A stretch of 64,000 nucleotides of DNA from Macrothele yani (Eukaryota; Arthropoda; Arachnida; Araneae; Macrothelidae). This document shows, piece by piece, positions 30,871 through 41,490 of this stretch. Numbering within the stretch: the stretch's first letter is position 1; every line of letters begins with the position of its first letter. A program made the position numbers and the translations under genes. Under the pieces are notes generated by a model. The model searched no databases. It saw only the letters and a list, made by a program, of their open reading frames with translations, and was not told the origin of the DNA. The stretch lies in the NCBI GenBank assembly GCA_039090855.1, contig CM076996.1:44730469-44794468 (forward strand). Direction: 5' to 3'.

Positions 30871-32102
30871 TCACGCCTGACGTCTCGGCATGGAGTTGTA
30901 CAGGTTCCTAATGGTGTCCTGCGATAAGCCATCCCATGCAGCTTGAATCTTCTCACACAGTTTCTGCAGATTGTGCGGTAGGGGTGGAGTGTGGATAGCG
31001 CATCCAATAGCATCCCACACATTTTCAATCAGCGATAGGTCTGGCGATGCGGCTGGCCATGGCAGAGTGGCAGTGCCTTGAAGGCAAGCTGTCGAGACAG
31101 CAGCTGTATGTGGTCGAACGTTGACCTGTTGGAAAATCGCACCGGAGTAAGCGTTCAGAAAAGCTAGGGCCACTGGTTGCCGGACGTCATTAACGTAACG
31201 TTGTGCTGCCAGAGTGCCTGTAATGAACGCCAAAGGGGATCTGACATCGTAGGCAATTGTACCCTACACCATATGACACCAGACCTTCTGGACGTGTGAC
31301 GCTCCACAACAAATCGTTCATCTTGGCGCTTTTTTTGTTTTATGTGAGGTTTAACGACCGCCGTGAGCAACTCAATGGGCTATAAGCAGTCGCCCGTCCC
31401 TAATTTAGGGTCACTGGTTCCAGGGAAGGGAGAGAGCCAGTGCCGTAAGACAAACACAACATCCATGCCTGACCGGGATTCGAACCCAGACCCCTTACGG
31501 ACGAATGATCAGAGGCCAACGCCTTAGACCACTGCGCCACCGGGGCGGCATCTTGGCGCTGACCACGATGCCTCCGCACACAGATTCGTTGGTCATCTCC
31601 TCCAAGACAAACCCGGAATTCGTAAGTGAAGATCAGCCGCTGCCGTTCTAAGTTGCTCCTTGACAGTCTGGCACGACACCATTGCAGTCTTTGGCGACGA
31701 TTCAATGGTGTTAAGGGCAGTCGTCGTACCGGTCTGCGTGCGTGTAGGGCTACGTCGTGCATCCGTTTGCCAATGGTGCTGGCACTAATCGGACGATGCT
31801 TGGTGGGCACCACTGTACTCTGAATATTCGCTATCGTGGCTGTTGGGTCACTCCGCGCATGTTGGACAACCCGTCGGTCCCATCTCTCCGTGGTTCGTCT
31901 ATGCCTCCCAAGCCCTTCCTGTCGCTGCTGCGTGCCTTGTTCTTTCCACTGCCGCCAACAGCGTGGTATGGTGATATACGCACTCCCGGTATGGCGCGCA
32001 ATACGGAGATAAGACCATCCCGCCTCCCGGAGCCGGACGCCTTGGCCCCTCTCGAACTCCTTCAACTGCACGAATTGCTTCCGAACTTTTCTCCGAGGAA
32101 TA
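30871..32102 (-). pseudogene. Tc1-like transposase pseudogene (family A, copy A2)
   Basis: The expected start Met at 32102 is ATT. The frame then runs PRRKVRKQFVQLKEFERG, REAGWSYLRIARHTG, STIGKRMHDVALHARRPV and RLQWCRARLSRSN. Motif 1 reads IFTYEFRVCLGG (Asp to Tyr). The SINE follows after RRHRGQRQD. Downstream, with a frameshift, it reads FITGTLAAQRYVNDV, FQQVNVRPHTAAV (Asp to Val) and SPDLSLIENVWDAIG (Glu kept). It ends NSMPRRQA. Two catalytic residues are lost. The spacing between motif 2 and Glu is again 32 residues. Confidence 0.88.
31331..31548 (-). mobile_element. SINE1 copy 11 (inside Tc1 A2)
   Basis: Minus-strand copy with a T-rich tail. The 12-bp target duplication CATCTTGGCGCT flanks it (31319-31330 and 31549-31560). 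Box B is GGTTCGAATCCCGG with one change after it. Confidence 0.92.
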
Positions 32103-32489
32103 CTTCACTTGCAAAGGATGCAACCAACACAAAAGCACGAGTCAGAACGGCAAGCAGGCACAACAGGACGACCTTATATAGCCAGTCAGTCACAGCGCTA
32201 AAACCCTTCCTTGCTTGCATCCAATGCGCGGCTGAGCGTGATACTTGAATCATTTGTATGTCTCACGATGTGAAACCTACCCACCAAGTTTCATTCCTGT
32301 CTCCTGCTTCCTTCTGGGTGCAACTATTTTTTTGACGATGAGTGTAATATGGCAACTCATTGTATGTATACACACCTGTTTAAGTACTTGTCCTTTCAGT
32401 TAGCATTTACATGAATTACTCAGCTTTACCTTGAAGTAACTTTTACCGAAACATAATATTCTTTCTTGTTTTTACTTGAAGTTTATATG

Positions 32490-33590
32490 CAAGGGTGAAT
32501 CAAATGAAACCCTTAAATATTTTTTCGCAATTTATTGAAAAAAGTGGTACACACCTGTATCATTTTTCAATGTAATCACTATTTTGTGCAATGCAAGTCC
32601 CTTAGCGTTTACAAAGTGTATACGTATATTCCCGTAGAAATTGATATTATTTGTCATGTATGCAGCCATTGACGCATCACCTGTTGTACCTCTTCATCAG
32701 ACCTGAAGGTATTTCCTCCCATCGCATCTTTGAGTGGTTCAAAAATGTGGTAATCACTTGGGGGCAAGATCTGGTGAATACGGAGGATGTAGAAGACACT
32801 CGAGGTGCAAGTCTAGTATGGTTTCAACCGTTGCACGGGCAGTATGGGGCCGAGCGTTGTCACGTTACAAGACACCAGTATTCAGAAGTCCACGTCATTT
32901 GAATTTAATGACAGGTCGAAGATTATTCCTCATAAGAGCTGCATACGTATCACTGGTTACAATGTTCCCATGGGCATGAAGTGCTCCAAAATTACGCCTC
33001 GTTCATCCCCCCCCCCAAAAAAAAAAAAGAGTCAAGCATAACATTCCCTGTGGTTGGCTGCGTGAGAAACTTGTTCCGTTTTGGTGAGGAGGAATAGCAC
33101 CATTCCTTGCTCGCTCTCTTGGTTTCTGGCTGATGATAGCGAACCCAGACTTCACCTCCAGTAACAATTCTCTGTAGGAAGCCAGCACCGTCTGCTTCAA
33201 AGCACCGCAAAAGTTCTTGACAGGTATCAACACGGCACCGTTTCAATTCTGGAGTCAACTGGCATGGCACCCACTTTGCAGACACTTTGTTGAACTGGAG
33301 CACATCGTGGATGATGTGGTGCACTGAACAATGACTGATGTTCCAAAGTGCGTCTATTTGATCCACCGTCACTTGGTGATTTCTCCACCAGAATGCCTTC
33401 AACTGCTTTAATGAACTCTGGTGTCACCACTCTGTGTGCCTGACCCGGTCGAGGAAAACCTGTCACAGAACTCACACCGTTTCGGAATTTCCTAGTCCAT
33501 TCGTACACTTGATGTAGTGACAGACACGCATCACTTTACTGCAACTTGATTCGATGCCGAATTTCAATGGGTTTCACGCCCTCACTACTC
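32490..33590 (-). mobile_element. mariner-like element B, 5'-truncated
   Basis: The 3' terminus is near CAAGGGTGAATCAAATGAAA at 32490. The 5' side stops at 33590, where an unrelated direct repeat begins. A C10A12 low-complexity run sits in the coding region at 33007-33028. Confidence 0.75.
32700..33590 (-). pseudogene. mariner transposase pseudogene (SETMAR-like)
   Basis: Minus frames read EGVKPIEIRHRIKLQ, VYEWTRKFRNGVSSVTGFP, VDQIDALWNISHCSVHHII, FNKVSAKWVPCQLTPELK and FLQRIVTGGEVWVRYHQPE, where the first catalytic Asp of GDETW is Gly. They continue KRASKEWCYSSSPKRNKF, a homopolymer break, RDNARPHTARATV near 32860 (second Asp kept) and HPPYSPDLAP. After that a frameshift hides the last Asp. 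Several stops and frameshifts occur; it is clearly dead. Confidence 0.85.
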
Positions 33591-33592
33591 AA

Positions 33593-33665
33593 ACAAGAAA
33601 GATGACACCGAATTTTCGGGTGTAATAAGCACGTCTTTTGAATCCGTTCTGACGCAAATTAAATT
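33593..33665. repeat. Direct repeat unit, copy 1 (second at 35058)
   Basis: AAGAAAGATGACACCGAATT followed by TCGGGTGTAATAAGCACG recurs at 35058-35110 with few changes. It borders the truncated mariner. Nature unknown. Confidence 0.6.
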
Positions 33666-33779
33666 TATCAAAGCTATTCAAAGTCAATGGAACTGGTATG
33701 GAAAACAATAGATCTGACGAAAGAAAGAAGACTTTCAATCGGGGTTTTAATCCCTCAGATATTGCTGTAAACGGAATCA

Positions 33780-34725
33780 TGAGCTTACGAACTCTTAGAA
33801 ACAGAGATATCGACAAAAATAAGATGTGACTTTACGTTCCCTGGTGGGAAAACCATGCATTATTTTAGGAAGAAAGTATTCTCAAAATGTTTATCCATAT
33901 AAGCGGTATCGGTTCAAGAAAAAAAAAATTGTCGAGTTTTCAGGAGCCCAGATTTTGCTACAAATACATCAGAAGCAGAAATTATCACTTATGACCCCTG
34001 GTCACCATTCTTTACCGAACATTAGAAATTATGTGAAAAATATTTTCCATCAGGTCTTGTATGCGATACAGGAAGAATGTTTCAAATCGGAGCTTTAGGA
34101 GCAGAAATAACGCAGAAAACGCAATTTACCATTGTGCCCCCTAGCAAAAAGTCTATGATTTACTTGTAAATTTTGAATTTATAGGAAAAACATTTCGCAT
34201 CGGAAACACTATCCAACAAAGAAGGAATTTTTCAAATCGGACTCTTAGAAGTAGAGATATTGACAAAAAATAAGATATACATCTACGCCTCCTGGCGTAG
34301 AAACCATGCATTATTTCAAGAAGAAAATTTTCCTAAAAGGTTTGTCGACATGAGTAGTATCGGTCAACAAACGACTTTTTTATCAGTCGAGATTTTAGAA
34401 GCCCATATTTTGCTGCAAAACATGAGAAGCGGAAATTAAGACTTAAGCCACCTGGTGGCCAAACCATGTTTTTACAAAAATTAGAAATTATGTGCAAACG
34501 ATTTCCCATCAGGAGCTGTATCCGGTGCAGAAAGAATTTTTCAAATCAGAGATTTAGAAGCAGAGATATAGAGGGAAACACAATTTACATTTACGCCCCC
34601 TAGCGGAAAATCTGTAAATTACTTTAAAATTTTGAAATGATATGAAACACATGTCACACTGGAAACACTATCCAACAAAGAAGGAATTTTTCAAATCGGA
34701 CACCTAGACGTAGAGGTATTGACAA
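33780..34725. repeat. Higher-order tandem repeat (~455 bp units of three ~150-bp monomers)
   Basis: Equivalent phrases such as CTCTTAGAANNAGAGATAT recur at 33792, 34242 and about 34701 (450 and 460 bp apart). ACCATGCATTATTT recurs at about 33853 and 34303. Within each unit, related monomers recur about every 150-160 bp (TTAGAAGCAGAGATAT, TTAGAAGCCCATATTTTGCT). Further decayed monomers occur near 35405-35445. Confidence 0.8.
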
Positions 34726-35057
34726 AATAAGAGCCCAAACTTTTCCAGCACACCCCTGTTTGAAATTCCTGGATAAACCCCAACTCGCGCCTCCGGCCAA
34801 TCGGCCACCCAAGCTGCCATTTTGAACTTTTAACCTCATCTAATAAAGATCTACCATTTTTACTGATGACAAACCAGACTTAAATTTAAAATATTCCACC
34901 GTATTACATTTCCCAAAAAATATCCTTCGAACATTGATTCAAGAAGTAAAGGGTGATGAAACGGGACTTAGATTAAATGTAGATTAACTTCCAGGAAGAC
35001 AAAAATCAAGTAAGAAAAAGCAGAAGCAGAATTTGGAAGGCCAACACCACATAAAAC

Positions 35058-35110
35058 AAGAAAGATGACACCGCATTCTCGGGTGTAATGAGCACGTCTT
35101 TTGCATCTTT
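35058..35110. repeat. Direct repeat unit, copy 2
   Basis: Matches 33593-33665 (AAGAAAGATGACACCGCATT, TCGGGTGTAATGAGCACG). Confidence 0.6.
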
Positions 35111-35469
35111 TCCGACACGAAAGAAATATTTCAAAGCATATTTTCAAAGGAAAAAGCCCAGGGAAAAAGAGAATGCATGTCGGCCTCCTAGAAAAAATCT
35201 GCGCATAATTTACAATGCGCAATGTAAGCACTGTTCTTCACAGTGTGTTGAATTAAAAATAAAAACAAAACAAAACAAATAAACCGTATTTCTACACACT
35301 CGGTAAAACATCCAGAAATGTCTGATTTCACCTATTAGTTGCTGAAATGTGTGCTACGAAAAATCACAAATTGTGCGCAAAACATTTCTCATAAAGGAAG
35401 ATATCCAAGGCTAAAGGAATTTTTCAAATCGGGTTTTTAGAAACGAAAATAGGATTAAAGTATGGTACA

Positions 35470-35590
35470 AACAGAACCGTGAGACAAGCACAGCATTCAT
35501 CCCTCACCGGTATTCGAACCCGTTCCCATCTCGGACGACTAGTCAGAATCCAGGGCTTATAGCACAACGTTAGCTACATAGACTTCAGAT
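35470..35590 (-). mobile_element. SINE1-related fragment, copy 12 (diverged)
   Basis: The minus strand shows GACTAGTCGTCCGAGATGGG, GGGTTCGAATACCGGTGAGG and ATGAATGCTGTGCTTGTCTC. These match the tRNA-head second half and start of the body of SINE1 with about 25% difference. Tail and target duplication were not found. Confidence 0.65.
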
Positions 35591-35766
35591 GGAAAAAATT
35601 ATTGCATTGTGGTGTGTGTGACTGCATAGCTCATTATTACGCTGCAATCACACCACAGTCCAGACGTCTTGTAATCGATCAAGAAAGCAACACAATTCGA
35701 AACAACTACAGTAGTGTGTTGCAGAAAAATCGAGTCTTCGCATTGGTATTCCGAACAAATTGCTTA

Positions 35767-36951
35767 TACACGGTCGAGTCACATTATTGTGACCACCAGC
35801 TTATATCAAGAGTAACTGCCGTGTGCAGCGCGGACAGCAGCTAGACGAGCTGGAAGTGACTCAATAAGGTGCTGGAAGATGTTCACATGTATGTGGAGCC
35901 ATGCTGACTGCAGTGCATCTGAGAGCTGCTAGAGGGTGTGTGGGGGATCCATAGAGCAAACAACGCGATCGACGTGGTCTCACAGATGCTCAATTGGGTT
36001 TAAGTCTGGGGAATTAGGGAGCCAGAGAAATATTTTGAAGTCTTCATCGTGCTCTTCCAACCACTCTCGGACATTTCTTGTTGTGTGACACGTCGCATTG
36101 TCGTTCTGGAAGATCCCATCCGCCTCAGGGAAGATAATCGGCATGTATGCGTGTACGTGGTCTGCAAGGATGGATTCATAACGAATTTGGTCCATAGTGT
36201 CTTCCATAGGTAAGGGTGGACCCAGAGAATGCCACGAAAACATTCCTCAGACCATAACGCTGCCCACACCAGCTTGTGTTCTGCCAGCAATAGTTGAAGA
36301 GTACGTCCATCCGTTCGATGAAGCAGAAAACCTGACTCATCGGAGAAGGCATCCTTTGCCAACCAGCGGAGGTCCAATTCCGATACTGCCGTGCCAATGT
36401 AAGCCTTTTGTTCCGATGCACCTTCGTTAGCATAAGTGCAGTGACCATCCGTCTGAATCGGAGTCCCATACGCAGCAGGGTTCGCTGAATTGTTGTTTTA
36501 GGCACACTTCCGGTAGCCCCCTGGTTCACTCGGCCAGTGAGTTGCTCCACTGTAGCATGTCGATCGGCCCTCACGCACCTTCTCAGCCGACGTTCACCTC
36601 GCACATCAATGGCACGCGGTGCTCCGCAGTTTTCACGTCGCTTATTCGCAATGGTGCCATTTCTCCAATCACGATACACTTTAACCACAGCAACACGCGA
36701 ATAGTTCACATACTGCGCTGTTTCAGAAATACTGCCACCCTTGGCCCGAAAGCCGATAATCATCCTTTTTTGCAAATCTGATAAATCGCTCCTTTTATCC
36801 ATGACAGCAATGAGTGATATGTTCTCAAAATGCCTACAGCACACCTTATATACCCTCCAAGTCAGTTCACGACACGTGCCTTCTTTCATTGGCTACGCGA
36901 TGTTGACGCCAAAAGTAGGAAGTGGTCACAGTAATATGACTTGACTGTGTA
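35767..36951 (-). mobile_element. Tc1-like element F (complete ends)
   Basis: TA-flanked, with ends CACGGTCGAGTCACATTATT and, reversed, CACAGTCAAGTCATATTACT, plus GTGACCACC inside. Length 1.19 kb. Confidence 0.92.
35815..36802 (-). pseudogene. Tc1-like transposase pseudogene (element F)
   Basis: Start MDKRSDLSDLQKRMIIGFRA at 36802. The N-terminal 150 residues are uninterrupted, with SISETAQYVNYSRVAVVKVY, RGERRLRRCVRADRHATVEQ and PKTTIQRTLLRMGLRFRR. A frameshift follows before the first motif (AFSDESGFLLHRTDGR). Then come FSWHSLGPPLP, SILADHVHAYMPIIFP, IFQNDNATCHTTRNVREWL and SPDLNPIEHL followed by a stop for Trp. Both Asp and Glu are present. One or two frameshifts and one late stop make this one of the less decayed Tc1 copies. 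Confidence 0.88.
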
Positions 36952-37574
36952 TCTCCTATCTAGAACACTTATTTTTATTCAAGGCAAAAATTGTGACTAC
37001 GTACTGCGAAATTTCTACGGACAGGGAACATTTTTTGTTCTTTATAATGAAAGGGTGTTTTGATCTGAAGCGTTGGTTGGGCGCCTGCCCCGGGCGCAAC
37101 TCAAGAGAAGGAGTAAAAACTACTGCGCACAATTTGATTAAAATTGGAAATAAAACTTTTGCACCAATTTCTGGTATAATTTCTCCGGGCCTTACTTTGT
37201 CATTTGTCTATGTATAGAATTTTCTGATAATGTTTCGCCAGTCTCTCTCCCTCTCTCTCGGTAATCTTGTCAGCTTAAAATTCGCATTTCTTTCTCAAGA
37301 TGTTTACGGGATGTTAACTGCTTCACATTCAGAAATGAAGGTGCGGTTGCAAGGTAAGGCTGTTGTTCACATTGTTGAAGATTCTCTGGAGAATATTCGC
37401 TAATTGCTGCGACTGCGGGCTTCAACTGACAGCTGCTTCCGTCTGTTTAATATGTTACCGAAGGTCTGAACTCCGAAGTACTCCGGAATCTGACCTTCCT
37501 CCTCTGTTTCTGTATTTTATCAATCCTAAATGATGTCCTGCCTCCAGTTTGGCTTCACTGCCCAAAACATCCTT
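36952..37574. other. Unassigned sequence
   Basis: No gene recognised. A CTCTCTC-rich patch lies near 37243-37260. Confidence 0.4.
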
Positions 37575-37575
37575 G

Positions 37576-38162
37576 ATATAAGGATAAAGAAAATCCTAAC
37601 TTCCTCCGATGCAATTAAAGTAGATAAAGGGCAGTTTCCGTTTGGAATAAGAACTGGCACCTCACTCTATAATACCGGGTCTGGTTCATTTGCCCGACGT
37701 TTACTTCACCGAAGGGTCACTTGACCGAAAATCACTTCACCGAAAAAATTGTTTCACCGAAAGATCACTTGATCGAAGCGTTCATTTCACCGAAGGGTCA
37801 CTTGATCGAAAGGTACATTTCACCGAAGGGTCACTTGATCGAAAAGTTCATTTCACAGAAATGAACTTTTCGATCAAGTGATATAAGGATAAAGAAAATC
37901 CTAACTTCCTCCGATGCAATTAAAGTAGATAAAGGGCAGTTTCCGTTTGGAATAAGAACTGGCACCTCACTCTATAATACCGGGTCTGGTTCATTTGCCC
38001 GACGTTTACTTCACCGAAGGGTCACTTGACCGAAAATCACTTCACCGAAAAAATTGTTTCACCGAAAGATCACTTGATCGAAGCGTTCATTTCACCGAAG
38101 GGTCACTTGATCGAAAGGTACATTTCACCGAAGGGTCACTTGATCGAAAAGTTCATTTCACC
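37576..38162. repeat. Identical 282-bp direct duplication, 305-bp offset
   Basis: 37576-37857 and 37881-38162 match by eye at every position. They include unique sequence (CTCACTCTATAATACCGGG) and the start of a minisatellite. The joint at 37858-37880 is the far half of a hairpin, listed separately. Confidence 0.9.
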
Positions 38163-38235
38163 GAAAGGTCTCTTTACCTAAAAGTTCATTTCATCGAAAG
38201 GTCATTTCACCGAAGGGTCAGTTTATCGAAAACGC
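37704..38235 (+). repeat. ~30-bp minisatellite (TTTCACCGAAGGGTCACTTG-type)
   Basis: Units alternate TTCATTTCACCGAAGGGTCA and CTTGATCGAAAGG with a period near 30 bp, in two blocks (37704-37857 and 38009-38235). In one frame it encodes a repeating HFTEGSLDRKV peptide. The frame is short, has no homology I know and probably reflects the repeat, not a gene. Confidence 0.85.
37832..37880. repeat. Perfect 22-bp hairpin at duplication joint
   Basis: CACTTGATCGAAAAGTTCAT plus TT (37832-37853), a 5-base loop CACAG, then the exact reverse complement (37859-37880). The second arm belongs to neither duplicated unit. Confidence 0.9.
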
Positions 38236-38371
38236 TAGATTTCATTACAGGATCTGTTGAAGCATGGTGCAAGTTTGACAGACAGACCACCGAAACGTTA
38301 GGGGATCATACTCAAATTGCACTTTTGATTTCTCCGTGTCACAGAGAACGCAAAGATTTAGTTTTAAGGCA

Positions 38372-38962
38372 AAAATAATTAATTTTAAGTCCCTATGCCT
38401 CGGCCTAGGCCTTTTTAGCAAGTTTTATCATGTTCATACGTTTTTCATAAAAATCATGTTCAGTGCTCATGTTCATAAATAGTTTACATGAAAAGTCAAG
38501 TTAATAACGTTGCACATTTATTCAGGCAAAAAAGAATCAATATTAGGGCCGTAGGCCTCGCTTAGGCCTTTTAGCAAATTTTAACCGTGCGTGCTCATGT
38601 TCATAAGGTTTACATAACAACTCAAGTTAATGATGTTGTACACTTATTTAGGCCAAAAAAATCAGTCATAAAGCCCACGGCCTCGGCTTAGGCCCTTTTA
38701 GAAAATTTTAATCCTGCTTGCTCATATTTATAAGGTTTACATAAAATGTCAACTTAATAATGTCGCACATTTATTCAGGCAAAAAGAATAAATTTTAGGG
38801 CCCTAGGCCTCCGCATAGGCCTTTTTAGCAAATTTTAATCGTGCGTGCTCATATTTATAAGGTTTACGCAAAAAGTCAAGTTAATAATGTTGCACATTTA
38901 TTGAGACAAAAAAGATTCAATTTTAGGGCCCTAAGCCTCGGCTTAGGCCTTTTTAGGAACTC
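38372..38962 (-). repeat. ~120-bp satellite, array 2
   Basis: About 4.7 units, reverse orientation relative to arrays 1 and 3. The block GGCCTAGGCCTTTTTAGCAA, then GTTTACATAAAAAGTCAAG and TTGCACATTTATTCAGGC repeats about every 122-125 bp. Confidence 0.88.
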
Positions 38963-39961
38963 TAAACGAATTTCACGAAAACGTTCCATGTAAGCCAAGC
39001 GAGAATTGTGCTTTAATTTGAAGAAATTAATTGCCGATGATCCGAGGTACACTTGGTTTGAGGGAACTGTACCCCGAACTTCCGTAGTATTATATTCTGT
39101 GCCGCTGGAGTCTGTCAGTGTATCCAGGATGTTCCCCTTGAAGTGTCTGCGAAGTCCGTGAGCTTTGGGAGGGGGCTTTCCCCCAAAATGTTAAAATGGA
39201 CGTAGAGCTGTAAACATTAGAACCTTGCTTTATATAATGATTCTGTACACGATCACGAATTTTCAGGAGGGTGGGACGAATTCACCCTCCCCAAGTTTCT
39301 AAGAGCGCAGACAGGTGTTCAAGGTAAGGGATTTGCTCGCAATTTCTATGCTTCATGTTGTGTTTAGTGCCAAACTATGTATGCCCTTCCCCCTCCCCCA
39401 GAAATTTGGTGAAGTCTGTAAAAGGGATACGAGGTGCTTGGCTTTGAGGGCTCTACCCCCAACTTCAGTAATTTTATATTCTGGACCTCTGGAGTCGGTC
39501 ATCAGTGTATCCTCGATGTTACCCCTGAAGAGCTCTTGGAAACGGGGGGGGGGGGTTCAGTTTCACTCCACATTCCTGAAAATTCGTGGTCGTGTACAGA
39601 ATCATTATATAAAGCATGGGTCTAATGTTTACAGCTCTACGTCCATTTTAACATTTTGGGGGAAAGCCAACCCCCCCCCCCCCCCAAGATGACGGACCTC
39701 GCGGACGCTTCAAGGGGAACATCCTGGATACACTGACAGACTCCAGCGGCCCCGAACATAATATTACGGAAGTTGGGGGTACACCCTCCCAAAACTAGGT
39801 GTACCTCGGATCCTCGGCAATTTTTTTCTTCAAATTAAAGTGCAATTCTCGCCTCACTTGGCTTACATGGACCGTTTTCGCGAAATGCGTTTGGAGTTCC
39901 CAATTCAGTTCTCAATATATGCCCAGAAACGGCAATCTTTAACCCCCCCCCCCCCTCTTGA

Positions 39962-41100
39962 TTTTTTTAACTTGACATTTTATGTAAACTTATGAACAAG
40001 CAAGATTAGAATTTTCTAAAAACGCCTAAGCTAAAAAAAAAAAAAAAAAGCCCTAAGGGCAATAAAATTTATTTATTTTTTTGCCTTAATAAATGTGCAA
40101 CATTATTAACTTATTAACTTGACATTTTATGTAAACTTATAAACCAGCAAGATTAGAATTTTCTAAAAACGCCTAAGCTAAAAAAAAAAAAAAAGGCCTA
40201 AGGGCAATAAAATTGATTCTTTTTTGCCTGAATACATGTGCAACATTATTAACTTGACTTTTTACGTAAACCTTATGAATATGAGCACGCACGATTAAAT
40301 TTGCGATAAAGGCCTAAGCCGAGGTCTAGGGCCCTAAAATTGATTATTTTTGCCAGAAAAATGTGTAACATTATTAACTTTACTTTTTATGTAAAGCTTA
40401 TGAACATGAGCAAGCACGATTAAAATTTGCTAAAAAGGTTTGCGAGGGCCTACGGCCCTAATATTGATTCTTTTTTGCCTGAATAAATGGGCGACATTAT
40501 TAACTTGACATTTTATGTAAACCTTATAAATATGAGCACGCACGATTACAATTTTCTAAAAAGGCCTAAGCCGAGACCTAGGGCTTTAAGACTGATTCTT
40601 TTGGCCTGAATAAGTGTACAACATCATTAACTTGAGTTGTTATGTAAACCTTATGAATATGAGCACGCACGATTAAAATCTGCTAAAAAGGCCTAAGCCG
40701 AGGCCTAGAGCCCTAAACTTGATTCTTTTAGCCTGAAAAGTGTGCAACATCATTAACTTGAGTTTTTAGGTTAACCTATGAACATGAGCACGTACCGTTA
40801 TTATTTTTAAAAAGGCCTAAGCTGAGGCCTAGGACCTTAAAATTGATTCTTTTTGCCTGAAAAAAATTGCAACATTATTAACTTGACTTTTTATGTAAAG
40901 CTTATGAACATGAGCAAGCACAATTAAAATGTTCTAAAAAGGCCTAAGCTGAGACCTAGGGCCCTAAAATTGATTCTTTTTTGCCTGAAAAATTGTGTAA
41001 CATTATTAACTTTACTATTTATGTAAAGCTTATGAACATGAGCAAGCACAATTAAAATTTTCTAAAAAGGCCTAAGCTGAGACCTAGGGCCCTAAAACCT
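39962..41100 (+). repeat. ~125-bp satellite, array 3
   Basis: About nine units. Each holds ACATTATTAACTTGACTTTT, ATGTAAACCTTATGAACATG, AAAAAGGCCTAAGCCGAGG and CCTAAAATTGATTC. Early units carry A-run expansions (40029-40048, 40182-40195). Confidence 0.88.
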
Positions 41101-41490
41101 CATTTACTGTACATACCCTAATAAAAATACTTAAGCTTTATGTTGTTAAACTCAAATAAAAATGTTAATTAGGGTAGCTGGAAAGACGCAAAGGCTTCGT
41201 TCATTAGGATTGCAAGTTCTTATATTAGCGCGATTTTCTTTGTGGTTTAAACTAGACGAAAGAAGAAGTTTAAGAGGTGTTTTTTTTTTCATTTTAATTT
41301 CCTGCTAAGCAATGGAGAACAAATGTTCAATTTGTGTACATCGAATTGTCCCGTACAGATTTCCAAATTTTGACCAAATTCAGATCAGTTGGTTTCCTCA
41401 AAATGCTGTACAAACAGTCTCAATTTTAATATGCCTCCCCCATGGAGATACATTGGGGTGTGACGTATATTTTGTCTGTGTATTTATGTC
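41101..41490. other. Unassigned sequence
   Basis: AT-rich, no recognised gene. A short frame at 41312 has no known similarity. Confidence 0.4.

Larger units (their letters stand above)
30715..32346 (-). mobile_element. Tc1-like element, family A, copy A2 (3' terminus lost)
   Basis: The minus-strand 5' end is complete (GACGATGAGTGTA at 32334-32346). The other end stops at GGACGTGTCGG at 30717 and lacks the final ~30 bp TIR. A SINE interrupts it. Confidence 0.9.
38372..41100. repeat. Foldback-like structure: inverted arms with satellite arrays at both outer ends
   Basis: The left arm 38372-39269 consists of satellite array 2 followed by unique sequence. The right arm 39575-41100 is the reverse order and orientation, ending in satellite array 3. 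Shared inner landmarks are AATTTTCAGGA / TCCTGAAAATT, CATTTTAACATTTTGGGGG, CTACGTCCATTTT and GTAAGCCAAGCGAGAATTG (reversed at 39.85 kb). The 305-bp spacer contains a further, direct partial copy of the 39046-39155 segment. Long inverted arms built from tandem repeats resemble foldback transposons. No termini or target duplication were identified. Confidence 0.75.

Noticed and set aside
37690..38378. Protein made of repeating TEGSLDRKVHF units as a possible novel secreted or structural protein
   Set aside because: The period is a multiple of three, so the frame stays open by itself. No start context, signal sequence or homology is visible.
38372..41100. CRISPR-like array
   Set aside because: Units of ~120 bp are contiguous and diverged, with no spacer/repeat alternation, in an animal genome context.
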